Below are positions 25,251-33,844 of a DNA stretch of 36,005 nucleotides, piece by piece; position 1 is the first letter of the stretch; each line of letters starts with the position of its first letter. The position numbers and the translations under genes were made by a program. Source of the DNA: Gammaproteobacteria bacterium (GTDB taxonomy: Bacteria; Pseudomonadota; Gammaproteobacteria; DRLM01); the NCBI GenBank assembly GCA_023266095.1, contig JAHFRV010000033.1:1-36005 (forward strand), given 5' to 3'. The notes under the pieces are model-generated. The model was not told the origin of the DNA and searched no databases. It worked only from the letters and a program-made list of their open reading frames with translations.

Positions 25251-26377
25251 TTTTTGCTCACCTCGTTAGCGCTGGCGGGACCGATGCGCGACACCCCTCG
25301 GCGGGTACCGACCCAGGCCTCACCATTCGGCGCCACCGCCACCGCGTAAACGCTGTCGGCGAACAAGCCGTCGCCGCGCCGCAAGGTCTGCCAGTTTTTA
25401 CCGTCGAAACGGGACACGCCCTGATTGGTACCGAACCACATCGCACCGTCCGGCGCCTGGGCGACACTGAAGACGATATTACCCGCCAAGCCGTCTTGCG
25501 TGGTGTAATTTTTCCAGACCTTGCCGTCGTAGCGACTAACCCCGCCGCCCCAGGTGCCGGCCCACACGGCATTGTCCGCCGCCACCTTTATCGAAAAGAC
25601 GTAATTGGGGTTATAACTGGGCTCGCCGTCCGCCAGCACACTCAAGTCATGCCGGGAGCGGGTGCCGAGGCCGGTATTCAGGCTGATAGGCAGATTGTCG
25701 GTGTTGGCCGCGCCCAAGCCGTCGGCATGGGTCCAGCTCCGCCATTGCTGACCGTCGAACATCGACACGCCGCCCTCGGTGCCGAACCATACCCGCTGTT
25801 GGGCGTCCACCGCAGCGCCGTAGACCCACTCATTGACCAGCTCTTTGACATAGGTGGTGAACTTGCCGCCCGCCACGTCCAGCCGGTTGACCCCGGCCCA
25901 GGTACCGATCCACACCGTGCCACCCGGCTGCTCGGCGAAAGAATACACCCAGTAATCGGCCAAGCCGTGCATGGGAAAATAGGTCTGCCACTGGCCGTCG
26001 CGGTAACGGGTCACCCCGCCGCCGTTGGTGCCGAACCATTTATTTCCCTGGCTATCCACCAGGATCGCGAACACATATTCATTGGCGAGACCTTCCTTGC
26101 GGGTGAAAGTCTGGCGCGGATCGCGGCTGGCCAAATCGACTTCATGCACCCCTACCGAAGTGCCGACCCACATACTCTTGGCGGCGGCATCGACAGCAAG
26201 AGAGCGGACGTAGACCTCGTCGCCCACCCCGAAGGATTCCAACACCTCGAACGGAGCGGCTTGGGCGAGGGCGGGTTTCGCCGCCAACTCGCCGTTTTTT
26301 TCCGAGGAACTGCAGCCGCCACTGAGCAATACGCTCAATAGGGCCAGTATCCACCGCCTGCCGAAACTGTTTTTCAC
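25247..26377 (-). CDS. Seven-bladed propeller lipoprotein (Reg_prop type)
   Basis: 376 residues. The signal peptide ends in a lipobox-like LSGGC (C22). Seven repeats follow: WVGTSVGV, WFGTNGGG, WIGTWAGV, WFGTEGGV, WAGTWGGG, WFGTNQGV and WVGTRRGV. It is paralogous to the next gene: both carry an insertion between blades four and five ending YNPNY, and blades five to seven align almost residue for residue (RYDGKVWKNYTTQDGLAGN against RFDGKSWRNFTTQDGLPAN). The pair arose by tandem duplication and then took on different membrane anchors. It overlaps the cytochrome gene upstream by four bases (ATGA). A redox-linked sensing or docking role is inferred from context only. Confidence 0.87.
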   Translation of the reverse strand: MKNSFGRRWILALLSVLLSGGCSSSEKNGELAAKPALAQAAPFEVLESFGVGDEVYVRSLAVDAAAKSMWVGTSVGVHEVDLASRDPRQTFTRKEGLANEYVFAILVDSQGNKWFGTNGGGVTRYRDGQWQTYFPMHGLADYWVYSFAEQPGGTVWIGTWAGVNRLDVAGGKFTTYVKELVNEWVYGAAVDAQQRVWFGTEGGVSMFDGQQWRSWTHADGLGAANTDNLPISLNTGLGTRSRHDLSVLADGEPSYNPNYVFSIKVAADNAVWAGTWGGGVSRYDGKVWKNYTTQDGLAGNIVFSVAQAPDGAMWFGTNQGVSRFDGKNWQTLRRGDGLFADSVYAVAVAPNGEAWVGTRRGVSRIGPASANEVSKK

Positions 26378-26706
26378 CGCAGCGTTCTTAAATGAGAAAT
26401 GACATCCAGGATGTCGTTTTCACTGAGCAAACCTTGATAAGCCGGCATCATGCCTTTGCCGCGGGAAATGGCCTTGATCAAATCCAGGTCCGATTGCATC
26501 AGCCGCTCGCGGCGAGAGAAATCGGGCACGCCGGGCATGACCGGCGCGCCGTGCTGACCGTGACAATTCGCGCAATGCTGGTTATACAAGGCCGCGCCGT
26601 TCTTGGGATCCGCCGCCTGCGCGGCAGCGGCCCACCCACCGGCACACAAGGCCATCGCCACGGCCGTAATTGCCCTGCTGCGCGCATTGCGAAATAAGGT
26701 GTTCAT
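26374..26706 (-). CDS. Monoheme periplasmic cytochrome c
   Basis: 110 residues. A signal peptide ends at about residue 31 (AAAAQA-AD), followed by a class I cytochrome c fold. The heme motif is CANCH at 45-49, and the probable axial Met lies in GKGMMPAYQG near 88. The C-terminal helix ILDVISHLRTL is typical. ATG 26706 is chosen because GAGG lies nine bases upstream and the signal peptide starts correctly; a longer frame from 26814 has an implausible N-terminus. First of three tightly overlapping genes with the two propeller proteins, so it is probably their electron-transfer partner. Confidence 0.9.
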   Translation of the reverse strand: MNTLFRNARSRAITAVAMALCAGGWAAAAQAADPKNGAALYNQHCANCHGQHGAPVMPGVPDFSRRERLMQSDLDLIKAISRGKGMMPAYQGLLSENDILDVISHLRTLR

Positions 26707-26834
26707 TATTGTCATCCTCATGGTTATCGCCCTAGTGACGCCGCGGCGGTGCGGAATAGTAACAAGCGGCGCCAGAACTGAGAAGTTGCAATCACGCAAA
26801 GACGGCCACGGCACATCACTGCTTACCGCTTAAA

Positions 26835-27398
26835 TCACGAATGCGGGGACAAGGTAGCCAAACCCGAGGTATCGCCGCGATACGCCGCTTCCAACGCGCG
26901 TATCACCTTGGGATCATCCCATTCCGCCAGGCCGACCACCCGCCCCAACAACCGCCCCTCGGGGCTGATGAAAAACGTGTAGGGATAGGCTGTGATGCCC
27001 AGCACGTCATCCGCCGCCTTCAAGGCCGGGTCCAACCAATTGGGATAGCTCACGCCCTTGTCGATGAGGTATTCGCGCACCACATGCGCGTCTTCATCCA
27101 AGGCCACGCCTAGCACTTCGAAACGCCGGGCATCCAAAGTCTGGCTCAAGCGCTGCAAACTCGGCAGTTCTTTGCGACAGGGGCCGCACCAAGTCGCCCA
27201 GATATTCAGCACCACCAGCTTGCCGCGCGCCGCCGCCAAGGGCAACACTTCACCGTCCAGACTCGTTACCTTGAGGGACGGAAAAGGCTCGCCGAGCACC
27301 ACCTTATCGGTGGGCGCCACCGTCTTGCCACAGCCCGCCAGCATCAGCAGGACCACAACCCAGGCCACGCTCGGCGTGTGGATATCCATCCTGATCAT
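26835..27398 (-). CDS. TlpA/ResA-like thioredoxin-fold lipoprotein
   Basis: 187 residues. The signal peptide has lipobox LAGC (C23). An AhpC/TSA-TlpA fold follows with the active site W-C71-G-P-C74, and a cis-proline segment ITAYPYTFFISPEG. Proteins of this type reduce apocytochrome cysteines before heme attachment or act as membrane-bound thiol reductants. It lies between ccmI and the monoheme cytochrome gene on the same strand, so a second reductant beside CcmG is plausible. GGAG nine bases before the ATG supports the start. Confidence 0.9.
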   Translation of the reverse strand: MIRMDIHTPSVAWVVVLLMLAGCGKTVAPTDKVVLGEPFPSLKVTSLDGEVLPLAAARGKLVVLNIWATWCGPCRKELPSLQRLSQTLDARRFEVLGVALDEDAHVVREYLIDKGVSYPNWLDPALKAADDVLGITAYPYTFFISPEGRLLGRVVGLAEWDDPKVIRALEAAYRGDTSGLATLSPHS

Positions 27399-27442
27399 AG
27401 GTCATCGCTCCGCGGGGTGGAGGCCACCGGCCGCGCTGCCAT

Positions 27443-28693
27443 TCAAGGTACAACCGAATCGATCACCACATTAATACCGCTGCTACCCACCTGCACGGCA
27501 TTGACCACGCCCTCCAGGTCGCCGGACTGCGGCATGGCGTTACCGCTCTTGGAGATACGGGCGCCCACCACGACTTCGGTGTAGCCGGACAACCGCGCCA
27601 TCGGCGTCACGGCCTGCGAATCGTTCAAGTTGAATTGCAGCGGCAAGTCCTTTACCTGCACCCGCACGATGGCCAGCGGCATACGCGGTCCTTGCACGGC
27701 GCGGGCGAACACGAACACGGTATCGGTGGGCGCGGCGCGTCCCGCCAATTCCGGTTTGAGGCGCACGGTACCTTGAATCTCGGCCTGCGCCGCCGGTGTG
27801 GCGGCCGCCGCGGTCCCGCCTTGTCCACCCTTGGCACGGGCCTCGGCGATATTATTGGTCATGGCCTGGGCCTCTTGCGAACCGGGCGGCAACTGCCCCA
27901 ACAAGTGTTCCCAATGACCGATGGCGGTATTGAAATCCCCACGATCGAAGGCCGAGGTACCTGCTAGCCACAAACCTTTTTGATTATTGGGATCGATGCT
28001 CAAGGCACGGGCGATCAACTCGGCGGGTTTGCCTTCCAGGGTTTCGCCGCTGGACATGGCCAGCACGTCGGCGTAATCCACCAGCAGATCCGGGTTATCG
28101 GGCTGCAAGGCCACCGCCTTCTCCAGCGCGGCCACCGCATCGCCGTAGCGCCCCAGGGCGCCGTAGGAACGACCCAACATCAGCCAGCCTTCGGTATCGT
28201 TGGGATTGGTTTCCATGCGTTCGGCCAGCTTCGCGACCATACCCTGAATCTGATCCATGGTGATCTCATGGCTGGGCTGCTCGCCGCCATTGCCGTTCAC
28301 CGCCACCGGTGCGATCTTTTCCGGCGAAATCGCATTCGGCGTGCCTTGAATAAGATAAATCAGCACTGCGAGCAAAGGCACGAACAAGGCCACGGCTATC
28401 GCCGCGCCGCGTCCCGCGCCTTTATCATCGATTACCGCTTGCGGCGCGGGCTGCTGCGCGACATCGTCCAATAAACGCCGCTCCAACTCTACACGGCCGT
28501 GCTCGAATTGTTCCTGGCTTACGGTGCCGGCATTGAGATCGGCTTCCAGTTCGGCGAGCTGATCTTTGTAAATTTCCAGATTGGAACGGTCGCGCTGCAC
28601 GCCTTTACGGCTGTGCTGGCGCCACAACGAAGGGACGATGAACAACAACGCCGCGGCAAGCAACAGCGCCGCGACCACGGAAAAAATCATCAT
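27443..28693 (-). CDS. ccmI: Cytochrome c maturation protein CcmI
   Basis: 416 residues. An N-terminal transmembrane segment (VVAALLLAAALLFIVPSLW) and a cytoplasmic leucine-zipper-like loop (IYKDQLAELEADLNAGTVS) precede a second transmembrane segment near residues 100-117 (VALFVPLLAVLIYLIQ). A periplasmic TPR region follows (WLMLGRSYGALGRYGDAVAA, ALSIDPNNQKGLWLAGTSAF). The C-terminal 110 residues form a beta-rich domain. CcmI holds apocytochrome c for the CcmFH ligase. The overlap with ccmH is ATGA. It closes the ccm run; a gap of 44 bases separates it from the TlpA-like gene. Confidence 0.93.
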   Translation of the reverse strand: MMIFSVVAALLLAAALLFIVPSLWRQHSRKGVQRDRSNLEIYKDQLAELEADLNAGTVSQEQFEHGRVELERRLLDDVAQQPAPQAVIDDKGAGRGAAIAVALFVPLLAVLIYLIQGTPNAISPEKIAPVAVNGNGGEQPSHEITMDQIQGMVAKLAERMETNPNDTEGWLMLGRSYGALGRYGDAVAALEKAVALQPDNPDLLVDYADVLAMSSGETLEGKPAELIARALSIDPNNQKGLWLAGTSAFDRGDFNTAIGHWEHLLGQLPPGSQEAQAMTNNIAEARAKGGQGGTAAAATPAAQAEIQGTVRLKPELAGRAAPTDTVFVFARAVQGPRMPLAIVRVQVKDLPLQFNLNDSQAVTPMARLSGYTEVVVGARISKSGNAMPQSGDLEGVVNAVQVGSSGINVVIDSVVP

Positions 28694-29166
28694 GCGTGTT
28701 TATCCCCTGACTCTTTATTCAACAGGCTGTGCACCCGTGTCAATTCTTCCGGCGACAAGCTGGCCTCGGTCACGGTCTTGCGGCGCCGCTTGAGGTTGAA
28801 GAACAACACCCCCGCGCCCAGCACGAACAATACCAGCGGACCTAACCACACCAGGGTCGTGACGCCGGAGAAGGGAGGCTTATACAAAATGAACTCGCCA
28901 TAACGGTCGACCAGAAATTCCTTCACTTCCTGATCGCTCATCCCTTGATTCATGAGCGCCATGATCTTATTGCGCATATCGATGGCAAAATCGGAGTGGG
29001 AGTCGGCCAAGGACTGACCTTGACAGACCAGACAGCGCAATTCCCCGGAGAGCTTCATCACCCGCTCTTGCATGACCGCATCGCCCATTACCGGTGCGGC
29101 TTCTTTCGCCACGCAGGCCAGGGTGCCGCTGACCAGCAGCAGCCAAACCAATATCAGCCGCTTCAT
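28690..29166 (-). CDS. ccmH: Cytochrome c maturation protein CcmH
   Basis: 158 residues. A signal peptide is followed by the periplasmic LRCLVCQ motif (C45 and C48), the thiol pair that resolves disulfides on apocytochrome c. A C-terminal transmembrane segment (TTLVWLGPLVLFVLGAGVLFF) anchors the short basic tail. It is the short form of CcmH; the TPR part is in the separate CcmI, as in most non-enteric proteobacteria. Overlaps both neighbours by four bases. Confidence 0.95.
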   Translation of the reverse strand: MKRLILVWLLLVSGTLACVAKEAAPVMGDAVMQERVMKLSGELRCLVCQGQSLADSHSDFAIDMRNKIMALMNQGMSDQEVKEFLVDRYGEFILYKPPFSGVTTLVWLGPLVLFVLGAGVLFFNLKRRRKTVTEASLSPEELTRVHSLLNKESGDKHA

Positions 29167-29687
29167 CCTTTGAGCTTCCTTACAATGGGGAGAATTTCAT
29201 CGGTCAAGACTTCCGGAGTAATGGGACCGATGTGTTTGTGGCGGATCACGCCTTCGCGATCGATCACATAAGTCTCCGGTACGCCGTAGACACCGTAATC
29301 GATACCCACTTGCCCGGCGTGATCATAGGCGCTCGCCACATAGGGATTGCCGAACTGCTGCAACCAGCGCACGCCGTCTTCCCGCGCGTCTTTGTAATTG
29401 AGACCGTAAATGGGCACTTCGCCGGTTCGGGCCAACTGCATTAATACCGGATGTTCCTGGCGACAGGACACGCACCACGAGGCCCACACATTGAACAACC
29501 ACACGTGGCCGCGCAACTCGGCGGGCGCGAAGGTTTTGTCCGGCTCATGCAATTGAGGCAGCGAAAACACCGGCGCCGGTTTGTCGAGTAACGGCGAGGG
29601 AATCTCGCTGGGTTTGAGTTTGAGCCCGATGTACAAAAACACCGCCAACAAAACAAATACTCCGAGCGGGACTAAAAAACGACCCAT
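29163..29687 (-). CDS. ccmG: Thiol:disulfide interchange protein CcmG (DsbE)
   Basis: 174 residues. One N-terminal transmembrane segment (PLGVFVLLAVFLYIGL) is followed by a periplasmic thioredoxin fold. The active site is W71-C72-V-S-C75, a variant of the usual WCxxC, and the acidic motif VGIDYGVYGVPETYVID contains the conserved cis-proline. CcmG keeps the heme-binding cysteines of apocytochromes reduced. Its last residues overlap the ccmH start. Confidence 0.95.
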   Translation of the reverse strand: MGRFLVPLGVFVLLAVFLYIGLKLKPSEIPSPLLDKPAPVFSLPQLHEPDKTFAPAELRGHVWLFNVWASWCVSCRQEHPVLMQLARTGEVPIYGLNYKDAREDGVRWLQQFGNPYVASAYDHAGQVGIDYGVYGVPETYVIDREGVIRHKHIGPITPEVLTDEILPIVRKLKG

Positions 29688-31747
29688 CAGGATTTCACCT
29701 CCGAACCGTGCAACATCCCGCCGGCCGGGGCCGGCACGTCGGAGACATTAGCTTCACCCTCACCCGCCTCGGCCATCTGGCGTTGCTTGCGTGCCAGGAC
29801 GCGGTAACGGCGATCGCTGATGGCCAGCAAACCACCCAAGGCCATCAAGCCGCAGCCGGTCCAAATCCAGCTGATCAACGGCTTGTAATAAACCCGGACA
29901 CTCCAAGCGCCGTTGCCCACCGGCTCGCCCAAGGCCACGAACAAGTGGCGGAAAAAGCCGCTGTCGATGGCCGCTTCCGTCATCGGGTTTTGTTGCACGC
30001 GATAAACGCGCTTCTCGGGATGGAGCTGCATGAGCGGCTTCTCACCTTTGAACACCGTGACCAGGCCGCGCTGAGCATCGTAGTTGGCGCCTTTGGCGTT
30101 GATCACGCCGTCGAAACGGAAGGTGTAACCTGACACCTCGATGGTGTCGCCGATCTCCATGCGCACGTCCTTCCCTTCCTCGTAACCGCTCACCCCCATC
30201 ACGCCGAGAATGAACACCGCCACGCCGAAATGCGCCAGCTGCATGCCGAGATAACTGGTGGGCAGATTCACCAGACGCACCGGCCACGGCTTATCGCCGG
30301 GGGTCCGACTCAAGCGGTCACGCAAACTCATCACGACGGTGGCGACGATCCAGAACGCCATCAACGCGCCGAGACTGACCAGCCACGACCAGTGTCCCAT
30401 CACGAAAGGCGTGATGATGGCCATGATGACCGCGACCGCGGCGGCCCAACGTATCCGCCGTCCTAATTCAGGCACGGTGGCCCGCTTCCATTTGGCGACA
30501 GGTCCCACGCCCATCAAAAACACCACGGCGGTCATGATGGGAATAAATACGGCGTTGAAATACGGCGCGCCCACCGAGATCTTATTGGTCGGCGCGATGA
30601 TGCCGAGGGCCGCCATGGCGTCCACCACCAGCGGCGCCAAGGTGCCGATCAACACCGTGCCGGCGGCGACGACGAACAGCACGTTATTGGCCAGCAGCAT
30701 AGTCTCGCGCGACAGCACATCGAACCGCCCGCCCAAACCGACCTTGGGCGCGCGCCACGCGAACAGCGCCAGCGAACCCCCGACCACCGTCACCAGAAAC
30801 ACCAAAATGAATAGGCCGCGTTCGGGATCGCTGGCGAAGGAGTGCACCGAGGTCAGCACGCCGGAACGGACGAGGAAGGTGCCGAGCAGGCTCAGCGAAA
30901 ACGCCGTGATGGCGAGCAACACGGTCCAGCTTTTGAAGCTGCCGCGTTTTTCAGTGACGGCGAGCGAATGGATCAGCGCCGTGCCCACCAGCCAAGGCAT
31001 GAACGAGGCGTTCTCCACAGGATCCCAAAACCACCAGCCACCCCAGCCCAGTTCGTAATAAGCCCACCAGCTGCCGAGGGCGATGCCGCAGGTCAGGAAC
31101 ATCCAGGCCACCGTGGTCCACGGCCGCGACCAGCGCGCCCAAGTGGCGTCGAGCTTGCCACCCAACAGCGCGGCGATGGCAAAGGCGAAGGCCACCGAGA
31201 AACCGACATAACCCATGTACAACATGGGCGGATGGATGATCAAACCGAAGTCTTGCAATAGTGGATTCAAATCCCGGCCGTCGAGTGCGGCGGGCAACAA
31301 ACGAGTGAAGGGATTGGAGGTAAACAAAGTGAAGGAAATGAAACCCACCGCCACCAGCCCCATCACGCCCAATACCCGGGCCGCCATTTCATCGGGCAAA
31401 TGACGGCTGAACACGCTGACCGCCAACATCCAGCCCGTGAGCATGAATATCCACAGCAGCAAGGACCCCTCATGACCACCCCACACCCCGGCGATGCGGT
31501 ATTGCAGCGGCAGCGCCGAATTGGACTGCGTCGCCACATACAGTACGGAGAAATCATTTTGAATAAAGGAATAGGTGAGACAGGCAAAAGCGATGGCGAT
31601 AAAGACGAACATGCCTTGTGCCAGCGGCCGAGCGAGAGCCATCCAGCGCGGTATTCCCCGTGCGGCGCCGATGATCGGCAAGCTGCCCTGCACCAAAGCC
31701 ATGCACAAAGCGATAATCAGCGCGATATGTCCAATCTCTGGCACCAT
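29687..31747 (-). CDS. ccmF: Heme lyase CcmF
   Basis: 686 residues with about 15 transmembrane segments. The tryptophan-rich WWD domain is at 234-253 (GWGGWWFWDPVENASFMPW), the heme-handling face of the synthetase. Conserved periplasmic histidines include H92 (GGHEGSLLLW), H172 and one in the C-terminal FFRHLFVALGEP. CcmF with CcmH joins heme from CcmE to CXXCH motifs. Length is typical (640-690). It shares one base with ccmG and one with ccmE, consistent with a single polycistronic message. Confidence 0.97.
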   Translation of the reverse strand: MVPEIGHIALIIALCMALVQGSLPIIGAARGIPRWMALARPLAQGMFVFIAIAFACLTYSFIQNDFSVLYVATQSNSALPLQYRIAGVWGGHEGSLLLWIFMLTGWMLAVSVFSRHLPDEMAARVLGVMGLVAVGFISFTLFTSNPFTRLLPAALDGRDLNPLLQDFGLIIHPPMLYMGYVGFSVAFAFAIAALLGGKLDATWARWSRPWTTVAWMFLTCGIALGSWWAYYELGWGGWWFWDPVENASFMPWLVGTALIHSLAVTEKRGSFKSWTVLLAITAFSLSLLGTFLVRSGVLTSVHSFASDPERGLFILVFLVTVVGGSLALFAWRAPKVGLGGRFDVLSRETMLLANNVLFVVAAGTVLIGTLAPLVVDAMAALGIIAPTNKISVGAPYFNAVFIPIMTAVVFLMGVGPVAKWKRATVPELGRRIRWAAAVAVIMAIITPFVMGHWSWLVSLGALMAFWIVATVVMSLRDRLSRTPGDKPWPVRLVNLPTSYLGMQLAHFGVAVFILGVMGVSGYEEGKDVRMEIGDTIEVSGYTFRFDGVINAKGANYDAQRGLVTVFKGEKPLMQLHPEKRVYRVQQNPMTEAAIDSGFFRHLFVALGEPVGNGAWSVRVYYKPLISWIWTGCGLMALGGLLAISDRRYRVLARKQRQMAEAGEGEANVSDVPAPAGGMLHGSEVKS

Positions 31748-32223
31748 CAGATGTCCCTCCCCCCGTTCGTATTGATAGGCGCCGTGGCGGCCGGCTGATC
31801 TTTTTTCGCCTGTTCCAAAGCCTTGGCCACTTCCGGCGGCATATAGGTCTCGTCGTGCTTGGCCAGCACTTCGTCCGCCATGAACACCCCATCATTGCTG
31901 ATCTTGCCCAAGGCGACCGCGCCTTGGCCTTCTTTGAACAGATCAGGCAATATCCCCTTGAAAATCACATTGACGTTTTCGGCACGGTCGGTCAGCACGA
32001 AGCTCACGGTGAGACCGTCATTGCCGCGCTTGACGCTGCCCTCTTCCACCAAACCGCCCAGCCGAAAAGTACGCTCTTTAGGCGCGGCGCCCGCTACTAA
32101 CTCGCTGGGGCTGTAAAACAATTGCAGATTGCTCTTCAAGGCATTGAGCACCAAGGCCGCCGCCACGCCCAGTCCCGCCAACCCCACCAGAATAAATGCC
32201 AGCCGCTTATGTCTGGGCTTCAT
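31747..32223 (-). CDS. ccmE: Heme chaperone CcmE
   Basis: 158 residues. One N-terminal transmembrane segment (LAFILVGLAGLGVAAALVL) is followed by a periplasmic OB-fold beta barrel (RLGGLVEEGSVKRG, VSFVLTDRAENVNVIFKGIL). H123 in LAKHDETYM is the residue that binds heme covalently, and Y127 completes the HxxxY motif. CcmE carries heme from CcmC to CcmF. The C-terminal tail is flexible and proline/alanine rich. Confidence 0.96.
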   Translation of the reverse strand: MKPRHKRLAFILVGLAGLGVAAALVLNALKSNLQLFYSPSELVAGAAPKERTFRLGGLVEEGSVKRGNDGLTVSFVLTDRAENVNVIFKGILPDLFKEGQGAVALGKISNDGVFMADEVLAKHDETYMPPEVAKALEQAKKDQPAATAPINTNGGRDI

Positions 32224-32405
32224 TATTGCTTCACCTCCGCTTGCATCCGCATTCTACGACCCAAGCGTTGAACGATAGTTCGCTTACGGTGCACGACCAT
32301 GACCACCTCCACCAGCAAAAACAAGGCGGTGACCCCAAAGGAACCCCATACGTAAAAGGCGTAGCCGCCCATGGCGAAGAACTCGCCCGCACTGCCCCAG
32401 TTCAT
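32223..32405 (-). CDS. ccmD: Heme exporter protein CcmD
   Basis: 60 residues: a small single-pass membrane protein starting MNWGSAGEFFAMGGYAFYVW, with a hydrophobic helix (GVTALFLLVEVVMVV) and a strongly basic cytoplasmic tail (HRKRTIVQRLGRRMRMQ). This is the standard CcmD layout. The start at ATG 32405 overlaps the ccmC stop by four bases; a longer frame upstream only covers ccmC. CcmD assists release of holo-CcmE from CcmABC. Confidence 0.93.
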   Translation of the reverse strand: MNWGSAGEFFAMGGYAFYVWGSFGVTALFLLVEVVMVVHRKRTIVQRLGRRMRMQAEVKQ

Positions 32406-33172
32406 GGTGATTTGCTCAACTCCGTCGCCACCCACTCGGTATCGCGCTCCGCTTCCAAAATCTCGCAACGCACCCGCGCCAGCACCACCGCGATGGTGTA
32501 CATCCACATCGCCAAGCTCATCATCAGCATGGCGGTCAACATGGTGGTCTCCATCGATGTGCCGCTGCTCTTGATGGTGGCGCCTTGATGCAAAGTGTTC
32601 CACCATTCCACCGATTTATAAATGATGGGAACATTGATCACACCGATGATGGCCAGCAAACCGCTGGCGCGCGCGGCGCGGCGGGGATCGTCGATGGCCG
32701 CCTTCAGCGACATGAAGCCGATGTATAAAAATAGCAGGATCAATTCCGAAGTGAGCCGCGCGTCCCACACCCACCAGGCACCCCACATCGGCTTGCCCCA
32801 CAGCGCGCCGGTCCACAAGGCGAGGAAGGTGAACAGGGCACCGGTGGGCGCCAGCGCCGTAGCCATCAGGGATGACAACCGGGTATTGAATACCAGCCCC
32901 ATCCCGGCATAGGCCGCCATCACCACATAAATGAACATGGACATCCACGCAGCGGGGACGTGGATAAAGATGATCCGATAACCCTCGCCCTGCTTGTAAT
33001 CGGTGGGGGCGACGAAAAACCCCAGATATAAACCGATGACCGTCAACACCACGGCCAGTACCGCGAAATAGGGGATGAGCTTGCCGGCCAGCGGATAAAA
33101 TGTTGCCGGCGAAGAAAACTTAAACCAATTGATCTGCCGCACTGCCACCAAACCACCCTGCCCTTTATTCAA
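32402..33172 (-). CDS. ccmC: Heme exporter protein CcmC
   Basis: 256 residues with six transmembrane segments. The WWD motif is at 130-144 (WGAWWVWDARLTSEL). The axial histidines are H71 in FIHVPAAW and one in WWNTLHQGATI. CcmC loads heme onto CcmE in the periplasm. It overlaps ccmB by eight bases and ccmD by four. Confidence 0.97.
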   Translation of the reverse strand: MNKGQGGLVAVRQINWFKFSSPATFYPLAGKLIPYFAVLAVVLTVIGLYLGFFVAPTDYKQGEGYRIIFIHVPAAWMSMFIYVVMAAYAGMGLVFNTRLSSLMATALAPTGALFTFLALWTGALWGKPMWGAWWVWDARLTSELILLFLYIGFMSLKAAIDDPRRAARASGLLAIIGVINVPIIYKSVEWWNTLHQGATIKSSGTSMETTMLTAMLMMSLAMWMYTIAVVLARVRCEILEAERDTEWVATELSKSP

Positions 33173-33833
33173 GTGATATCCGCAAGGCCCAACCGGCGGC
33201 CCACGGTGCGAACACCAGCGCCGGCACCAAGAACGCGCCCAACAATGACAAATGCGCCTGCGGTCCCAATCCCGTCACCTGCGCGTCCACCGCCCCCGCG
33301 CCGAAGATCAGCACCGGGATGTAGAGCGGCAACACCAGCAATGAGACCAGCACCCCGCCCCCGCGCAGACCCAGGGTAAGCGCCGCGCCCACCGCGCCGA
33401 TCAGGCTCAGCACCGGGGTGCCCAAAATCAGCGACAGCACCAGCACCCATAACGCATCCGCCGACAGACCGTACTGTATCCCCAGCAACGGCGCGATCAG
33501 CACCAAGGGCAAGCCGCTCACCAGCCAGTGGGTCACGATCTTGCCCAACACCAGCACCGTCAGCGGCTGCGGCGCCAACACCAAGTGCTCCAAGGTGCCG
33601 TCGATGTAATCACCGGAAAACAAGCGCCCCAGCGATAACATGGATGCCAGCAGTGCCGCCACCCACACCACCCCCGGGCCCATCAGACGCAAGGTATCCA
33701 TCTCCGGGCCCACCCCGAGGGGGAACAGGCTCACCACGATCACGAAAAAAAACAAGGTGGTCAGCACATCGGCGCGCCGGCGCATGGCCAAGGTCAGGTC
33801 GCGCATCACCACGCATCGCAGGGCTGCCCACAT
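33165..33833 (-). CDS. ccmB: Heme exporter membrane subunit CcmB
   Basis: 222 residues, six transmembrane segments. The family signature PEMDTLRLMGPGVVWVAALL and the following GDYIDGTLEHLVLAP are clear. It pairs with CcmA as an ABC-type transporter that powers the release of heme-loaded CcmE. The gene begins 12 bases after the ccmA stop and overlaps ccmC by eight bases. Confidence 0.96.
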   Translation of the reverse strand: MWAALRCVVMRDLTLAMRRRADVLTTLFFFVIVVSLFPLGVGPEMDTLRLMGPGVVWVAALLASMLSLGRLFSGDYIDGTLEHLVLAPQPLTVLVLGKIVTHWLVSGLPLVLIAPLLGIQYGLSADALWVLVLSLILGTPVLSLIGAVGAALTLGLRGGGVLVSLLVLPLYIPVLIFGAGAVDAQVTGLGPQAHLSLLGAFLVPALVFAPWAAGWALRISLE

Positions 33834-33844
33834 AAGGTCTTACC

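Noticed and set aside
26707-26814. Longer N-terminus for the monoheme cytochrome
   Set aside because: The extension has no homology and would bury the signal peptide; ATG 26706 has GAGG at a proper distance.
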